Positions 26,832-35,720 of a stretch of 64,000 bases of DNA are shown here, in pieces (position 1 is the stretch's first letter; every line of letters begins with the position of its first letter). The position numbers and the translations under genes are program-made. The stretch is from Pannonibacter phragmitetus DSM 14782. Its GTDB lineage: Bacteria > Pseudomonadota > Alphaproteobacteria > Rhizobiales > Stappiaceae. The stretch spans positions 62,001 through 126,000 of the forward strand of contig NZ_KB908219.1 in the NCBI RefSeq assembly GCF_000382365.1. Reading direction: 5' to 3'. The notes under the pieces were generated by a model. It was not told the origin of the DNA and made no database searches. It saw only the letters and a list, made by a program, of their open reading frames with translations.

Positions 26832-27821
26832 TCAGCCCCAGAGGCTGGCCTGAGGCGGATAGACGAGACTTCCCTCGTAGGTGAGGCCGCCGTCCCGGTC
26901 TGCAGTCAGCAGCAGCGGGCCGTCCAGATCGACGAAGTCGGCCGTCTGGGCCACGAGCAGGGCCGGGGCCATGCCGAGGGACGTGCCCAGCATGCAACCG
27001 GTCATGATCTTGTAGCCAAGGGCTCTGGCGTCTGCAGCCAGCGCCAGCGCTTCGGTCAGGCCACCGGCCTTGTCGAGCTTGATGTTGACCGCATCATAGA
27101 GCTGGCGCAGGCTCGCCAGCTCATGCCGGGTGTGCAGGCTTTCGTCCGCACAGACGGCAATCGGCCGCTCTGCGCTTGCCAGAAGCGCGTCATTGCCCGC
27201 CGGCAGAGGCTGTTCGATCAGTTCGACGCCTGCGGCAACGCAAGCCGCCATGTTGACCGCGAAGCAGCTTTCGTCCCAAGCCTCGTTCGCATCCACGATC
27301 AGCCTTGCATCCGGCGCAGCGGCGCGGACTGCGGTGATCCGTTCATCGTCTCCCGCTCCGGCGAGTTTCACCTTCAGCAGCGGGCGGGCTGCCGCCTTGG
27401 CAGCTGCCGCGCCCATGCTCTCCGGCGTGCCGACGCTGAGCGTATAGGCGGTGACGAGTGGTTTCAGGGCCGCAAGGCCGGCGAGCGCTGCGGCGCTGGT
27501 TCCGGCCGTCTTGGCTTCGAGATCCCACAGGGCGCAGTCGAGCGCGTTGCGCGCCGCGCCTGCCTCCATTTGCGCCTGCAATTGCGTGCGGCTGATGTCC
27601 TGACCGAAGCGCGCTGCCGCCTCCTCGATCTGTTGCATCACGCTGGCGATGCTCTCGCCATAGCGGGCGTAGGGCACGCATTCGCCGCGGCCGGTGAGGC
27701 CGCCGCGGCTGATGCTGACGGTGACCACGTCCGCATGGGTCCGGCTGCCCCGCGAGATCGCGAAGCCGCCTTCGATGGCAAAGCGCTCATGCGCCGCCGC
27801 GATGGTGAGAGGCGATGTCAT
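26832..27821 (-). CDS. dgcA: N-acetyl-D-glutamate racemase (enolase superfamily)
   Basis: 329-residue mandelate-racemase/muconate-lactonising-type enzyme. The catalytic set is visible: KVKLAGAG (K-x-K), LIVDANEAW, LIEQPLP and CADESLH as metal ligands, and the second lysine in AVNIKLDKAGGL. The family is often called dipeptide epimerase, but next to a DgcN homologue it is best read as DgcA, which racemises N-acetyl-D-glutamate in D-glutamate catabolism. The ATG follows the dgcN stop after 3 nt, so the genes are one operon. Confidence 0.85.
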   Translation of the reverse strand: MTSPLTIAAAHERFAIEGGFAISRGSRTHADVVTVSISRGGLTGRGECVPYARYGESIASVMQQIEEAAARFGQDISRTQLQAQMEAGAARNALDCALWDLEAKTAGTSAAALAGLAALKPLVTAYTLSVGTPESMGAAAAKAAARPLLKVKLAGAGDDERITAVRAAAPDARLIVDANEAWDESCFAVNMAACVAAGVELIEQPLPAGNDALLASAERPIAVCADESLHTRHELASLRQLYDAVNIKLDKAGGLTEALALAADARALGYKIMTGCMLGTSLGMAPALLVAQTADFVDLDGPLLLTADRDGGLTYEGSLVYPPQASLWG

Positions 27822-27824
27822 GGC

Positions 27825-28838
27825 TCAGGCTTCGCCGTAGATTTCGGCCACCTTGTCCACCACCTGGGCCATACCGTAGCGCACGGGGTCGGTCGCGGGC
27901 AGGCCGTACTTTGTGGAAAGCTCCGCCAGATAGGCCTGTGCTTCCGCATCGCCGAGGGCAGCCGTATTCACCGCAATGCCGATGCAGCGGATGTCCGGGT
28001 TCGTCAGCTTGCCGCACTGGATCGTCAGGTCAATGACATCCTGAATGGAGGGCAGGGGCGTCTGCACACCGCGCATGGTGCGGCGGGTCGGCTCATGGCA
28101 GACGATGAAGGCGTCGGGCTGTGCGCCGTGCAGGAGGCCAAGCGTCACGCCCGAGAAGGACGGATGGAACAGGGAGCCCTGGCCCTCGATCACATCCCAG
28201 TGGCTTTCGTCCGCTGCCGGGGAGATCCATTCCACGGCGCCGGAGATAAAGTCGGCCACCACTGCGTCGATGGCAACACCACGGCCCGAAATGAACACAC
28301 CGGTCTGGCCGGTGGCTCGGAAGTCGCAGTCATAGCCGCGGGCGCGCATGTCCCGCTCCATGGCGAGGGCTGTGTACTTCTTGCCGACCGAGCAATCGGT
28401 GCCGACGGTGAGGATACGCTTGCCGCTGCGCTTGGAGCCCTTTCCGGTGGCAAAGGTCATGTCGGAATGGCGCACGTCGAACAGCTGGCGGCCATTGCGC
28501 TCTGCCGCTTCCTTGATGGCCGGAATCGAACCGAGGCGCACATGCAGCCCGCTGGCAACATCCATTCCGGCATCCAGCGCTTCCACGATGGAGGCAACCC
28601 AGTGATCCGGGAGGCGCCCGCCTGCGTTCACGGCGCCTACGATCATGGTCTTGGCGCCAGCCTTCGCGGCGGCCGGGATCGTCATATCGGTCAGGCCTGC
28701 GTCTGCCTGGCAGCCCGGCAGGCGATTCTGCCCGATGCACCAGTCCCTGCGCCAGTCGACCACGCCGAGCGCCGTCTTTGCCGCCAGCGCATCCGGAACG
28801 TCGCCCAGGAACATCAGATAGGGGTTTGCAATATCCAT
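27825..28838 (-). CDS. dgcN: D-glutamate N-acetyltransferase DgcN (DUF1611)
   Basis: 337-residue member of the DUF1611/DgcN family. It has the N-terminal Rossmann-like half (NPYLMFLGDVPDALAAKTA, AGAKTMIVGAVNAGG) and a C-terminal nucleotide-binding half with a P-loop-like GTDCSVGKKYTALAMERDM, then VIEGQGSLFHPSFSGVTLGLLHG. In marine bacteria DgcN acetylates D-glutamate and DgcA racemises the product to the L form. Both are present here back to back, which makes the pathway assignment firm by context; activity itself is inferred. Confidence 0.87.
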   Translation of the reverse strand: MDIANPYLMFLGDVPDALAAKTALGVVDWRRDWCIGQNRLPGCQADAGLTDMTIPAAAKAGAKTMIVGAVNAGGRLPDHWVASIVEALDAGMDVASGLHVRLGSIPAIKEAAERNGRQLFDVRHSDMTFATGKGSKRSGKRILTVGTDCSVGKKYTALAMERDMRARGYDCDFRATGQTGVFISGRGVAIDAVVADFISGAVEWISPAADESHWDVIEGQGSLFHPSFSGVTLGLLHGAQPDAFIVCHEPTRRTMRGVQTPLPSIQDVIDLTIQCGKLTNPDIRCIGIAVNTAALGDAEAQAYLAELSTKYGLPATDPVRYGMAQVVDKVAEIYGEA

Positions 28839-28948
28839 TATGTGATCCGCCTCTACTGGTTGTTACCCGCCGTGCGTCTGGACGGCTGGCCTTTCTCTCA
28901 GGTATAGGGGGTAGTCCTCCGAAGCGGCAAGGGGTTGCGTCAGCACGC

Positions 28949-30097
28949 ATGACATTACAGGTTCAACTGCTCGCCCCCAGATGCACGGTCAGTCATGACG
29001 GACAGGCCGTGACCGTTGCCCTGTCCGGAGACTGGGTTATCCGCAGCGCCCAGGAAGCCGAGGCGATCGTGGAAGGCCTTGCCGGCGAACAGGGGCAGGT
29101 CGAGATTGTGCTGGATCTGTCCGGACTGCGCGCTCTGGACACGGCGGGCGCCTGGCTGATTCACAGGCTGCGCGGACGCATCGAATTCTCCGGCACACGC
29201 GTGCGCGTTGAAGGGCTGCGGCCGGAGCAGAAGATCCTCCTGAACGAAGTCGATGCTCATCATCCGCCGCCGCCCAGCCATGAGCCGCGGCAGGGCATGC
29301 TGATCAATCTGATGGAGGCGACCGGCAAGTCGGTGGTCGAGGCATGGCAGGATTTCATCGCCATGCTGCACATTCTGGGCTCGCTCAGCACGGTTGTCGG
29401 CACGGTTCTTTTCCAGCCCAAGCGCCTGCGCGGCATTGCGATTGCCGTCCAATTCGACAAGTCCTGCATCGGGGCCGTGCCGATCGTTGCGCTCATGAGC
29501 TTCCTGATTGGTGCCATCATTGCTCAGCAGGGCGGGTTCTACTTGCGGCAATTTGGCGCAGATCTGTTTGTCGTCGATCTGGCCGGTGTGCTGGTTCTGC
29601 GCGAGATCGGTGTTCTGCTGACCGCCATCATGGTGGCCGGCCGTTCGGGCTCCGCCTTTACGGCAGAACTTGGGTCCATGAAAATGCAGGAGGAAATCGA
29701 CGCCCTGCACGTCATTGGCCTCAATGTGACGGAGGTGCTCATCCTCCCGCGTCTTCTGGCGCTGATGGCGGCTATGCCCGTGCTGACCTTCGTGTCCGAT
29801 CTGGCTGCGCTGACTGGCTCCGGGCTCGTGACCTGGTGGTATCTGGAGATTCCGCCAGCGGCCTATCTGAGCCGTCTGGAAGAGGCGATCACCGTTCAGA
29901 CCTTCATCGTCGGCATGGTCAAGGCTCCGTTCATGGCGCTGATCATCGGCCTGATTGCCTGCGTGGAAGGCCTGAAGGTCGGCGGTTCGGCCGATTCCCT
30001 TGGCCGCCACACCACCATGTCCGTGGTGAAGGCGATCTTCCTCGTCATCGTCGTTGATGGTCTTTTTGCCATCTTCTTTGCAGCCATCAACGTATAA
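28949..30097 (+). CDS. mlaE: MlaE-type ABC permease with N-terminal STAS domain
   Basis: Inner-membrane permease of a Mla/MCE phospholipid transport system, 382 residues. Residues 1-100 form a STAS (MlaB-like) domain (VTVALSGDWVIRSAQEAEAI, IVLDLSGLRALDTAGAWLIHRL). The rest is the MlaE domain with about five membrane helices and REIGVLLTAIMVAGRSGSAFTAELGSMKMQEEIDAL, the conserved coupling region. Thus MlaB and MlaE are fused, unlike in E. coli. The start at 28949 is the ATG just upstream of the STAS domain; the Shine-Dalgarno is weak. mlaF follows after 5 nt. Confidence 0.9.
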   Translation: MTLQVQLLAPRCTVSHDGQAVTVALSGDWVIRSAQEAEAIVEGLAGEQGQVEIVLDLSGLRALDTAGAWLIHRLRGRIEFSGTRVRVEGLRPEQKILLNEVDAHHPPPPSHEPRQGMLINLMEATGKSVVEAWQDFIAMLHILGSLSTVVGTVLFQPKRLRGIAIAVQFDKSCIGAVPIVALMSFLIGAIIAQQGGFYLRQFGADLFVVDLAGVLVLREIGVLLTAIMVAGRSGSAFTAELGSMKMQEEIDALHVIGLNVTEVLILPRLLALMAAMPVLTFVSDLAALTGSGLVTWWYLEIPPAAYLSRLEEAITVQTFIVGMVKAPFMALIIGLIACVEGLKVGGSADSLGRHTTMSVVKAIFLVIVVDGLFAIFFAAINV

Positions 30098-30102
30098 GGG
30101 CC

Positions 30103-30906
30103 ATGATGAGCACTGCAGATGCCCTTGATGAGACGGTTCGGCCTGCCGGAGAGCGGGACGTCCTGCTGTCCGCACGTGGCGTCACGGTCGGTTTCGGCAA
30201 GAAGATCATTCTCGAAGGGCTGGACCTTGATGTCTACCGGGGCGAGGTGCTGGGATTTGTCGGCGGGTCTGGAACCGGCAAGTCGGTGCTGATGCGCACC
30301 ATCCTTGGGCTGACGCCCCGCCGTGCCGGGCAGATTTCCGTTTTCGGCCAGGATCTCGACAGCGCCACTCCGGACGAGCGCAACTGGATCGAGCGGCGCT
30401 GGGGCGTTCTGTTCCAGCAGGGCGCATTGTTCTCGTCCCTCACCGTGAAGCAGAACATCCAGGTGCCGATGCGCGAATATCTCGGGCTTTCGCAGCGGCT
30501 GATGGATGAATTCGCCTTTCTGAAGCTGGAACTGGTGGGCCTGCCGCGCGATGCGGCGGACAAGTATCCCTCCGAGTTGTCCGGCGGCATGGTCAAGCGT
30601 GCCAGCCTTGCCCGTGCTTTGTCACTGGACCCGGATCTGGTGTTTCTGGACGAGCCGACTTCCGGTCTTGATCCGATTGGCGCGGCGGCCTTTGACGGGC
30701 TGATTGCGAAGTTGCGTGAAACCCTTGGTCTGACCGTTTATATGGTGACACATGACCTTGATAGCCTGCATTCGATCTGCGACCGTATTGCGGTTCTGGG
30801 TGAGAAGCGGGTTCTGCTGGCCGGCACAGTGGATGACATGATGAAGAGCGAGCACCCTTGGGTGAAATCCTACTTCCGGGGCGAGCGCGCCCTGCGCAGG
30901 GTTTGA
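30103..30906 (+). CDS. mlaF: MlaF-type ABC ATPase
   Basis: 267-residue ATPase energising lipid transport with MlaE. Walker A GGSGTGKSVLMRTILGL (about 55), a Q-loop in WGVLFQQGALFSSLTVKQN, signature LSGGMVKRASLARALSLDPDLVFLDEPTSGLDPIGAAAFD (LSGGM plus Walker B) and H-loop VTHDLDSL. The LSGGM variant and VLFQQGALF are typical of MlaF/Ttg2A. ATG at 30103 or 30106. The gene lies between mlaE and the MCE gene with 5- and 10-nt gaps. Confidence 0.93.
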   Translation: MMSTADALDETVRPAGERDVLLSARGVTVGFGKKIILEGLDLDVYRGEVLGFVGGSGTGKSVLMRTILGLTPRRAGQISVFGQDLDSATPDERNWIERRWGVLFQQGALFSSLTVKQNIQVPMREYLGLSQRLMDEFAFLKLELVGLPRDAADKYPSELSGGMVKRASLARALSLDPDLVFLDEPTSGLDPIGAAAFDGLIAKLRETLGLTVYMVTHDLDSLHSICDRIAVLGEKRVLLAGTVDDMMKSEHPWVKSYFRGERALRRV

Positions 30907-30916
30907 AAGGCAGCTG

Positions 30917-32569
30917 ATGGAAACCCGTGCAAATTATGTGATGATCGGCGGCTTCGTTCTCGGCATTCTCGTCGCAGCATTCCTGTTCATCTACTGGCTG
31001 GCGGCTGCCGCCGATTCCGGTAAGAGCATCAATGTGAAGGTCGTCTTTCCGGGCGCCGTGACCGGCTTACCCGTTGGCGGTCAGGTGCTGTTCAACGGTA
31101 TCAAGGTCGGTGATGTCTCGGGTCTCGACTTTGATCCGCGCGATCCGCGCATCGTGATTGCCACAATCCGTGTCTCTCCTAACGCCCCCTTGCGCAAGGA
31201 CGTGCGGGCCACGCTCGGCTTCCAGGGCCTCACCGGCGTCGCCTATGTGGACCTGAAGGGCGGCACGACTGGCACCGGTCTTCTTCTGGATGCTCTGAAT
31301 GAAGGCAAGGAACCGGTGATCTATGCCGACCGGTCGTTCTTTGACGACGTTCTGGAAAATGGCCGTGATGTGCTGCGCAAGGCGGACATGACGCTTGAAT
31401 CCATCAACGATGTGCTGCGCGAGAACCAGCCGGTCATCGCCTCCACCATGCGCAATGTCGAGACATTCTCCGAAGCGCTGGCGCAGAACTCCGATGGCGT
31501 GAAAGAGTTCATGGCCTCCATCGGCGAGGCCACGGTCGCCTTCAGCTCGCTGTCCGGTAAGCTGGAAGGGCTGGTGATGCAGGGCGAGCGGATTCTGGCC
31601 GCCGTGCCGGATGACAAGGTTGAGGAGCTTGTGGTCAACATCACCGAGTTCTCGGATTCCCTGAAGGCCGCAGGGCCAGAAATCCGCCAGATCATGGGTG
31701 ATGCCAGCTCCGCCGTGGCCAATGTGCAGCAGTTCACCGAACGCATGAACTCCTCCCTGAGTCAGGTCGAGGCGGTGGTCAGTGCGGTGAATCCTGAAGA
31801 GGTTCAGCGTGTCGTGGCAGGGGCAGCGAGCCTTGGCGATGTGCTGTCTAACCGCTCGTCCGACATTGACGAACTGATCCGCAGCACGACCAGCACGATG
31901 GCGCATGTGGATCAGGTGGCGCAGACGATCCGCAGCCGCGAGGAAGATATTGTCACGCTGATCGGGGATGCACAAAAACTGCTCGCCGGTCTGATCAAGA
32001 CCGTGGATGACACCGGCGAGGTGGTCGCCGCGATCGATCCTGCGCGCATCTCCTCTATTGTCGATGCTGTGGACCGGACGGTCAGCGCCATTGCCGGGCA
32101 GGGCAACGCCATTGCCGAGACGATTGCCTCTGCGCGCAATACGGCCACCAATGTGGAGCGCATGGCGGCTGACCTTTCTGCCCGCACGGATGACGTGAAC
32201 CAGATCATCACCGACGCAAAGACGGTTGCCGCCAACCTCAACACGTCGTCCGAAAAGCTGAATGGCTTGATGGATAAGGTGAACACCATGGTGGACGGCG
32301 ATGGCGAAGGCCTGATCACCGAGGCGACGAAGGCGATGACGGCCATTCGCAAGGTGGCTGAGGCCTTTGAAAGCCGTGCGGGAGGGATTGCCGACGGCCT
32401 GTCGAAGTTTGCTTCGCAGGGCTCGGCTGATCTGGCCGCGACGCTGGGGCAGGTCAACCGCACCTTCATCACGCTGCAGCGGGCGATCGAAAACTTTGAC
32501 CGCGCGCCGAACCGGGTGATCTTTGGCGGGGACGATGTGCCGCGTTTCAACGGCGGGCAGCGGCGCTGA
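30917..32569 (+). CDS. mlaD: MlaD-family MCE protein with long helical tail
   Basis: Periplasmic, membrane-anchored lipid-binding protein, 550 residues. One N-terminal helix (MIGGFVLGILVAAFLFIYWLA), a single MCE domain at about 38-120 (VVFPGAVTGLPVGGQVLFNGIKVGDV, GFQGLTGVAYVDLKGG), then about 400 residues of predicted helix with many Ala/Val/Thr heptad-like stretches. It is much longer than E. coli MlaD and resembles the tail-bearing MCE proteins (PqiB/LetB or mycobacterial-type tails) that may form a periplasmic tunnel or bridge. The tail's role is inferred. Confidence 0.9.
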   Translation: METRANYVMIGGFVLGILVAAFLFIYWLAAAADSGKSINVKVVFPGAVTGLPVGGQVLFNGIKVGDVSGLDFDPRDPRIVIATIRVSPNAPLRKDVRATLGFQGLTGVAYVDLKGGTTGTGLLLDALNEGKEPVIYADRSFFDDVLENGRDVLRKADMTLESINDVLRENQPVIASTMRNVETFSEALAQNSDGVKEFMASIGEATVAFSSLSGKLEGLVMQGERILAAVPDDKVEELVVNITEFSDSLKAAGPEIRQIMGDASSAVANVQQFTERMNSSLSQVEAVVSAVNPEEVQRVVAGAASLGDVLSNRSSDIDELIRSTTSTMAHVDQVAQTIRSREEDIVTLIGDAQKLLAGLIKTVDDTGEVVAAIDPARISSIVDAVDRTVSAIAGQGNAIAETIASARNTATNVERMAADLSARTDDVNQIITDAKTVAANLNTSSEKLNGLMDKVNTMVDGDGEGLITEATKAMTAIRKVAEAFESRAGGIADGLSKFASQGSADLAATLGQVNRTFITLQRAIENFDRAPNRVIFGGDDVPRFNGGQRR

Positions 32570-32684
32570 GACCGGTTGCTGCCCTGCCGGGCAGTCCGGC
32601 GGATGAAGCACTGACGAAACAGGGCCATGGCGTTGAGGCGCTACGGCTTGGCAAGGAATGGCACAGGCCGGGAAGACGAAGGGC

Positions 32685-33299
32685 ATGACCGACGCTGCAA
32701 CGCTGATCAACCGCCGCCGCGCATTGACGCTTCTGGGGCTCGGAACCCTCGCGGCAGGCCTGTCTGCCTGTGCTTCCACAGCTCCCAATGCGCTTTATGG
32801 CATTCAGGCCCCTGCGGCTGCTGCTGCAGAGGGCGCACGCAAGCCCGTGCAGGTTCTGGTCGCCGTGCCGAAGGCGCTGCAGGCGCTCGACAGCAGCAAC
32901 ATCGCGGTGGTGCAGCAGGGGCCGGTCTACACTTACTTCCCGCAGGCCGCCTGGGCCGACCAGCTCGGCAATGTGGTTCAGACCGGAATCGTCCGGACAC
33001 TGGAGAACACCCGCCGCTTGCGCGGCGTTGGCATGCCGGGGGATGGCCTGCTGATCGACTATCAGCTCCAGACCGAAATCCGCTCCTTTGAACTGAACGT
33101 CTCCGGCAGTGCGCGCGGCGTCGTGGAAATCGCGGCCCGGCTCGTGAACGACCGCAACGGCCGTACGGTGGACAGCATGGTGTTCCGCGCCGAGGTGGCC
33201 GCCGGCGGCCAGTCTGCCGATCAGGCCGTGCGCGCCATGAACACCGCCGCAGGGCAGGTCTTCGCCGAGCTGGCGGCCTGGGTCATTTCCAAGGTCTGA
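32685..33299 (+). CDS. ABC-type transport auxiliary lipoprotein (PqiC/DUF330-like)
   Basis: 204 residues with an N-terminal lipoprotein signal: INRRRALTLLGLGTLAAGLSAC, lipobox LSAC at about residues 26-29. The mature part (VQVLVAVPKALQALDSSNIAVVQ, LLIDYQLQTEIRSFEL, AMNTAAGQVFAELAAWV) matches the ABC_trans_aux family that partners MCE systems at the outer membrane. It is the last gene of the mla cluster, 115 nt after mlaD. ATG at 32685 is preferred; an in-frame ATG at 32658 lacks a better ribosome site. Confidence 0.85.
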   Translation: MTDAATLINRRRALTLLGLGTLAAGLSACASTAPNALYGIQAPAAAAAEGARKPVQVLVAVPKALQALDSSNIAVVQQGPVYTYFPQAAWADQLGNVVQTGIVRTLENTRRLRGVGMPGDGLLIDYQLQTEIRSFELNVSGSARGVVEIAARLVNDRNGRTVDSMVFRAEVAAGGQSADQAVRAMNTAAGQVFAELAAWVISKV

Positions 33300-33344
33300 C
33301 CTGCGCCTGGGCCCGATGCAGGGCAGGGTACTGGTTACCGGCAC

Positions 33345-33451
33345 TGATACCAACTCCCGCTGAGCTTGCCTCATCGGGAGTTGGTCAAGCCCTTGCGGCG
33401 TTTGAGCATTTTCAAGGCGTGATGCGTAAGCATCTCAGAGCCTTGGTCTGA
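33345..33451 (-). repeat. 107-bp palindromic intergenic element, copy C
   Basis: Same architecture and orientation as copy B, starting TGATACCAA and ending TTGGTCTGA. The large hairpin arms differ from A and B but remain complementary (CCAACTCCCG...CGGGAGTTGG), i.e. compensatory changes. It lies 45 nt after the lipoprotein stop. Confidence 0.85.
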
Positions 33452-33638
33452 AATCACCCGGGCCAAGCGCAGCGTGAGCCGGGCCTGCTCGTTTGCAGAG
33501 AAGATGAAATTGTCTGTTGCCGGGCGGCAGGCTCCCGGCCGCAGCAAGCCTTTGCGCCGTACCTCAACCTCACCGCTCTGCGAACGAGTAGACCTTGGCT
33601 CAAAGGTTGTGGCAAGAGCAGGAAGCAGTGCCCGCCTC

Positions 33639-33775
33639 ACAGGTCCCGGCACAAGGCCGGGACGGCGGAGAGAGCTTATCTCCTATCGCAGGAAATTCCG
33701 GCCACTCTACCCGAAGTGACCGGGCACTGCCTGAACATCCCCACCGCGCCGTCCCGGCCTTGTGCCGGGACCTGT
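33639..33775. repeat. Inverted pair of 29-bp REP-like units
   Basis: 33639-33667 and 33747-33775 are exact reverse complements. Each contains its own hairpin GTCCCGGC-N5-GCCGGGAC. Related units with T-to-C and A-to-G compensating changes occur at 44172-44200 and 44245-44270. Confidence 0.8.
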
Positions 33776-33926
33776 CAGGGATTTCCTGCCTGTTGGTCCG
33801 GTCACCGGCCTTGCGATTCTGGCAGTATCCCGGATGCTTCGAGTCGGTTTCCCGAAACAAACACGGGTAACAAGCGTGTCCATGAACCGGATGGCGGAGG
33901 GCAGGGACCAGCCGCCACAAGCACCA

Positions 33927-33966
33927 AAAAGCCTGCCGGATCGCTCTCCTGCCCCTAACCTAAATG
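33927..33966. repeat. Left arm of a 40-bp inverted repeat around the accessory block
   Basis: Matches the reverse complement of 36594-36633 at 35 of 40 positions, including an uninterrupted GCCCCTAACCTAA. Together they bracket 2.7 kb that hold the IS256 element and a low-GC gene. Confidence 0.65.
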
Positions 33967-34206
33967 GGGGCGTATAGTACGGAATTAAGTCGATCCCCTT
34001 GGTCCGGCGGGGTTTTCGGGGTTCAGACATGCTGCAAAAACCTGAAACAAGTAAGAATCTGTGCCTTCTACGACCTTGCGCTGGTATTAACATAAATCGC
34101 ACGCTTCGCGCCCGTAAATTGGTCATTCACCAGTGCTCGACCTTGTCCTGAAAGCCGCCGCTCGTTGTACGCGAACTGGGAATTCGTCGCGACGTGAACG
34201 AACCGC

Positions 34207-35526
34207 GGATAACGTACAAAATCTTTCGCACATTTTGAGGTTGAGACGGTTCCCTTTATTCTGATTGAAGGGAGCATGGCATGACTGATGACGACAACGG
34301 CAAAGAGATGAGCAACGTTATCCGGATCGATGAAGCCCGGATCAAGGACCATCTGGGAGAGATGGTGCGCGGCACTGTCGAAGAGGCGTTGAACGCGATG
34401 CTGGACGCGGAGGCAGACCGTCTTTGCGGAGCTGGCCGCTACGAGCGCAGCGAGGGGCGTCAGGACACGCGTGCGGGCAGCTATGAGCGGTCCCTTCACA
34501 CCAAGGCGGGCGAAGTGAAGCTGAAGATGCCGAAGCTGCGGCGCCAGACGTTCGAGACGGCAATCATTGAGCGCTACCAGCGCCGGGAAAGCAGCGTCGA
34601 GGAAGCCCTGATTGAGATGTATCTGGCCGGCGTTTCGGTCCGCCGGGTGGAGGACATCACCGAGGCGCTTTGGGGCACGCGGGTTTCGCCCGGCACGGTC
34701 TCGAACCTGAACAAGAAGATCTACGCCAAGATCGAGGAATGGCGGCACCGGCCGATTGAGGGCGAGCATCCCTATCTTTATCTGGACGGGATCGTGATGA
34801 AGCGCACCTGGGCCGGAGAAGTGAGGAATGTCTCTTTGCTTGTGGCCAGTGCAGTGAATTCCGAAGGATACCGGGAGATCCTGGGGATCTGCGAAGGCGC
34901 CAAGGAAGACAAGTCCGGCTGGTCGAACTTTCTGCGGCACCTGGTTGACCGGGGTTTGAAGGGCGTGAAGCTGATCATCTCCGACGCCTGCCGGGGGCTT
35001 GTGGAGAGCATCGCCGATTACCTGCCGGATGCGCAGTGGCAGCGCTGCATGGTTCACTTCTACCGCAATGTGTTCAGCCATGTGCCCTCCACCAAGATAC
35101 GGGAGGTCACCCACATGCTGAAGGCGATCCATGCCCAGGAGAACCGCAAGGCGGCTCAGGAAAAGGCTGAAGCGGTGATCGCGGATCTGCGGGCGCAGCG
35201 CCTGACCAGGGCGGCAGATCTCATTGAAGACAGCATCGCAGAGACGCTGACCTATTACGGCTTTCCGGACAGCCATTGGCGCAAGATCAGGACCAACAAT
35301 CCTCTGGAGCGGATCATGAAGGAAATCCGGCGGCGGACCCGGGTGGTGGGGGCGTTCCCAGACGGCCAATCATGCCTGAACCTGGCAGCGGCCAGGCTCA
35401 GGCATATCGCGGCCGGAAAATGGTCCGCCCGCAAATACATGAGCATGGCACCGCTCTACCAGGAGCAACATCAAACCCACGGAGCCGTCGCCTGAAAACG
35501 AAAGTGCGAAAGATATTTGACACTAC
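34207..35526 (+). mobile_element. IS256-family insertion sequence
   Basis: About 1.32 kb with one transposase gene. The ends are imperfect inverted repeats: left end and reverse-complemented right end share GATAACGT/GGTAGTGT-like tips followed by a common ATCTTTCGCAC block (left 34221-34231). The 10-bp sequence CGAACCGCGG occurs at 34199-34208 and again at 35527-35536; it includes the 8-9-bp target duplication expected for the family. Exact end positions are uncertain by one to three bases. Confidence 0.8.
34281..35495 (+). CDS. IS256-family transposase
   Basis: 404-residue DDE transposase (transposase mutator type). Acidic residues are visible in YLYLDGIVMKRTW (first D), LIISDACRGLVES (second D) and TNNPLERIMKEIRRRTRVVGAFPDG (E), with QWQRCMVHFYRNV between. 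The frame is intact and of full length, so the element may be active. Upstream in-frame codons beyond MTDDDNGKEM are absent; GGGAG lies before the start. Confidence 0.92.
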   Translation: MTDDDNGKEMSNVIRIDEARIKDHLGEMVRGTVEEALNAMLDAEADRLCGAGRYERSEGRQDTRAGSYERSLHTKAGEVKLKMPKLRRQTFETAIIERYQRRESSVEEALIEMYLAGVSVRRVEDITEALWGTRVSPGTVSNLNKKIYAKIEEWRHRPIEGEHPYLYLDGIVMKRTWAGEVRNVSLLVASAVNSEGYREILGICEGAKEDKSGWSNFLRHLVDRGLKGVKLIISDACRGLVESIADYLPDAQWQRCMVHFYRNVFSHVPSTKIREVTHMLKAIHAQENRKAAQEKAEAVIADLRAQRLTRAADLIEDSIAETLTYYGFPDSHWRKIRTNNPLERIMKEIRRRTRVVGAFPDGQSCLNLAAARLRHIAAGKWSARKYMSMAPLYQEQHQTHGAVA

Positions 35527-35720
35527 CGAACCGCGGTAAAGCGTACGGAGCAGTAGTTCGACGCAGTTGTGCCAATGTCAGCATCCACAAAGTGCTGGAG
35601 GTGAAATAAATAGAGATAGTCCTTTTACGGGCCAAGGAGAGGGAATTGTGGGCCGAGCGCAAGGAGAAGTCTCAGTGCCACCTAAAGGGGCTTCCATGAC
35701 AGGGGCCGCGAGCCAGAGCG

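Larger units (their letters stand above)
33300..34280. other. 981-bp non-coding, repeat-rich region upstream of the transposase gene
   Basis: No credible gene apart from the distal part of a possible interrupted ORF (34068-34208). It contains repeat copy C (33345-33451), an inverted pair of 29-bp REP-like units (33639-33667, 33747-33775), the left arm of a 40-bp inverted repeat (33927-33966) and the left end of the IS256 element (from about 34207). Confidence 0.75.

Noticed and set aside
27123-28907. Plus-strand open frame of 594 codons opposite dgcA and dgcN
   Set aside because: Crosses the gene junction; sequence has no family features while both minus-strand genes do.
33454-33926. Small open frames with PGTRPGRR-type translations
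   Set aside because: The coding look comes from translating REP-like palindromes; no start or ribosome site and no conservation signal.
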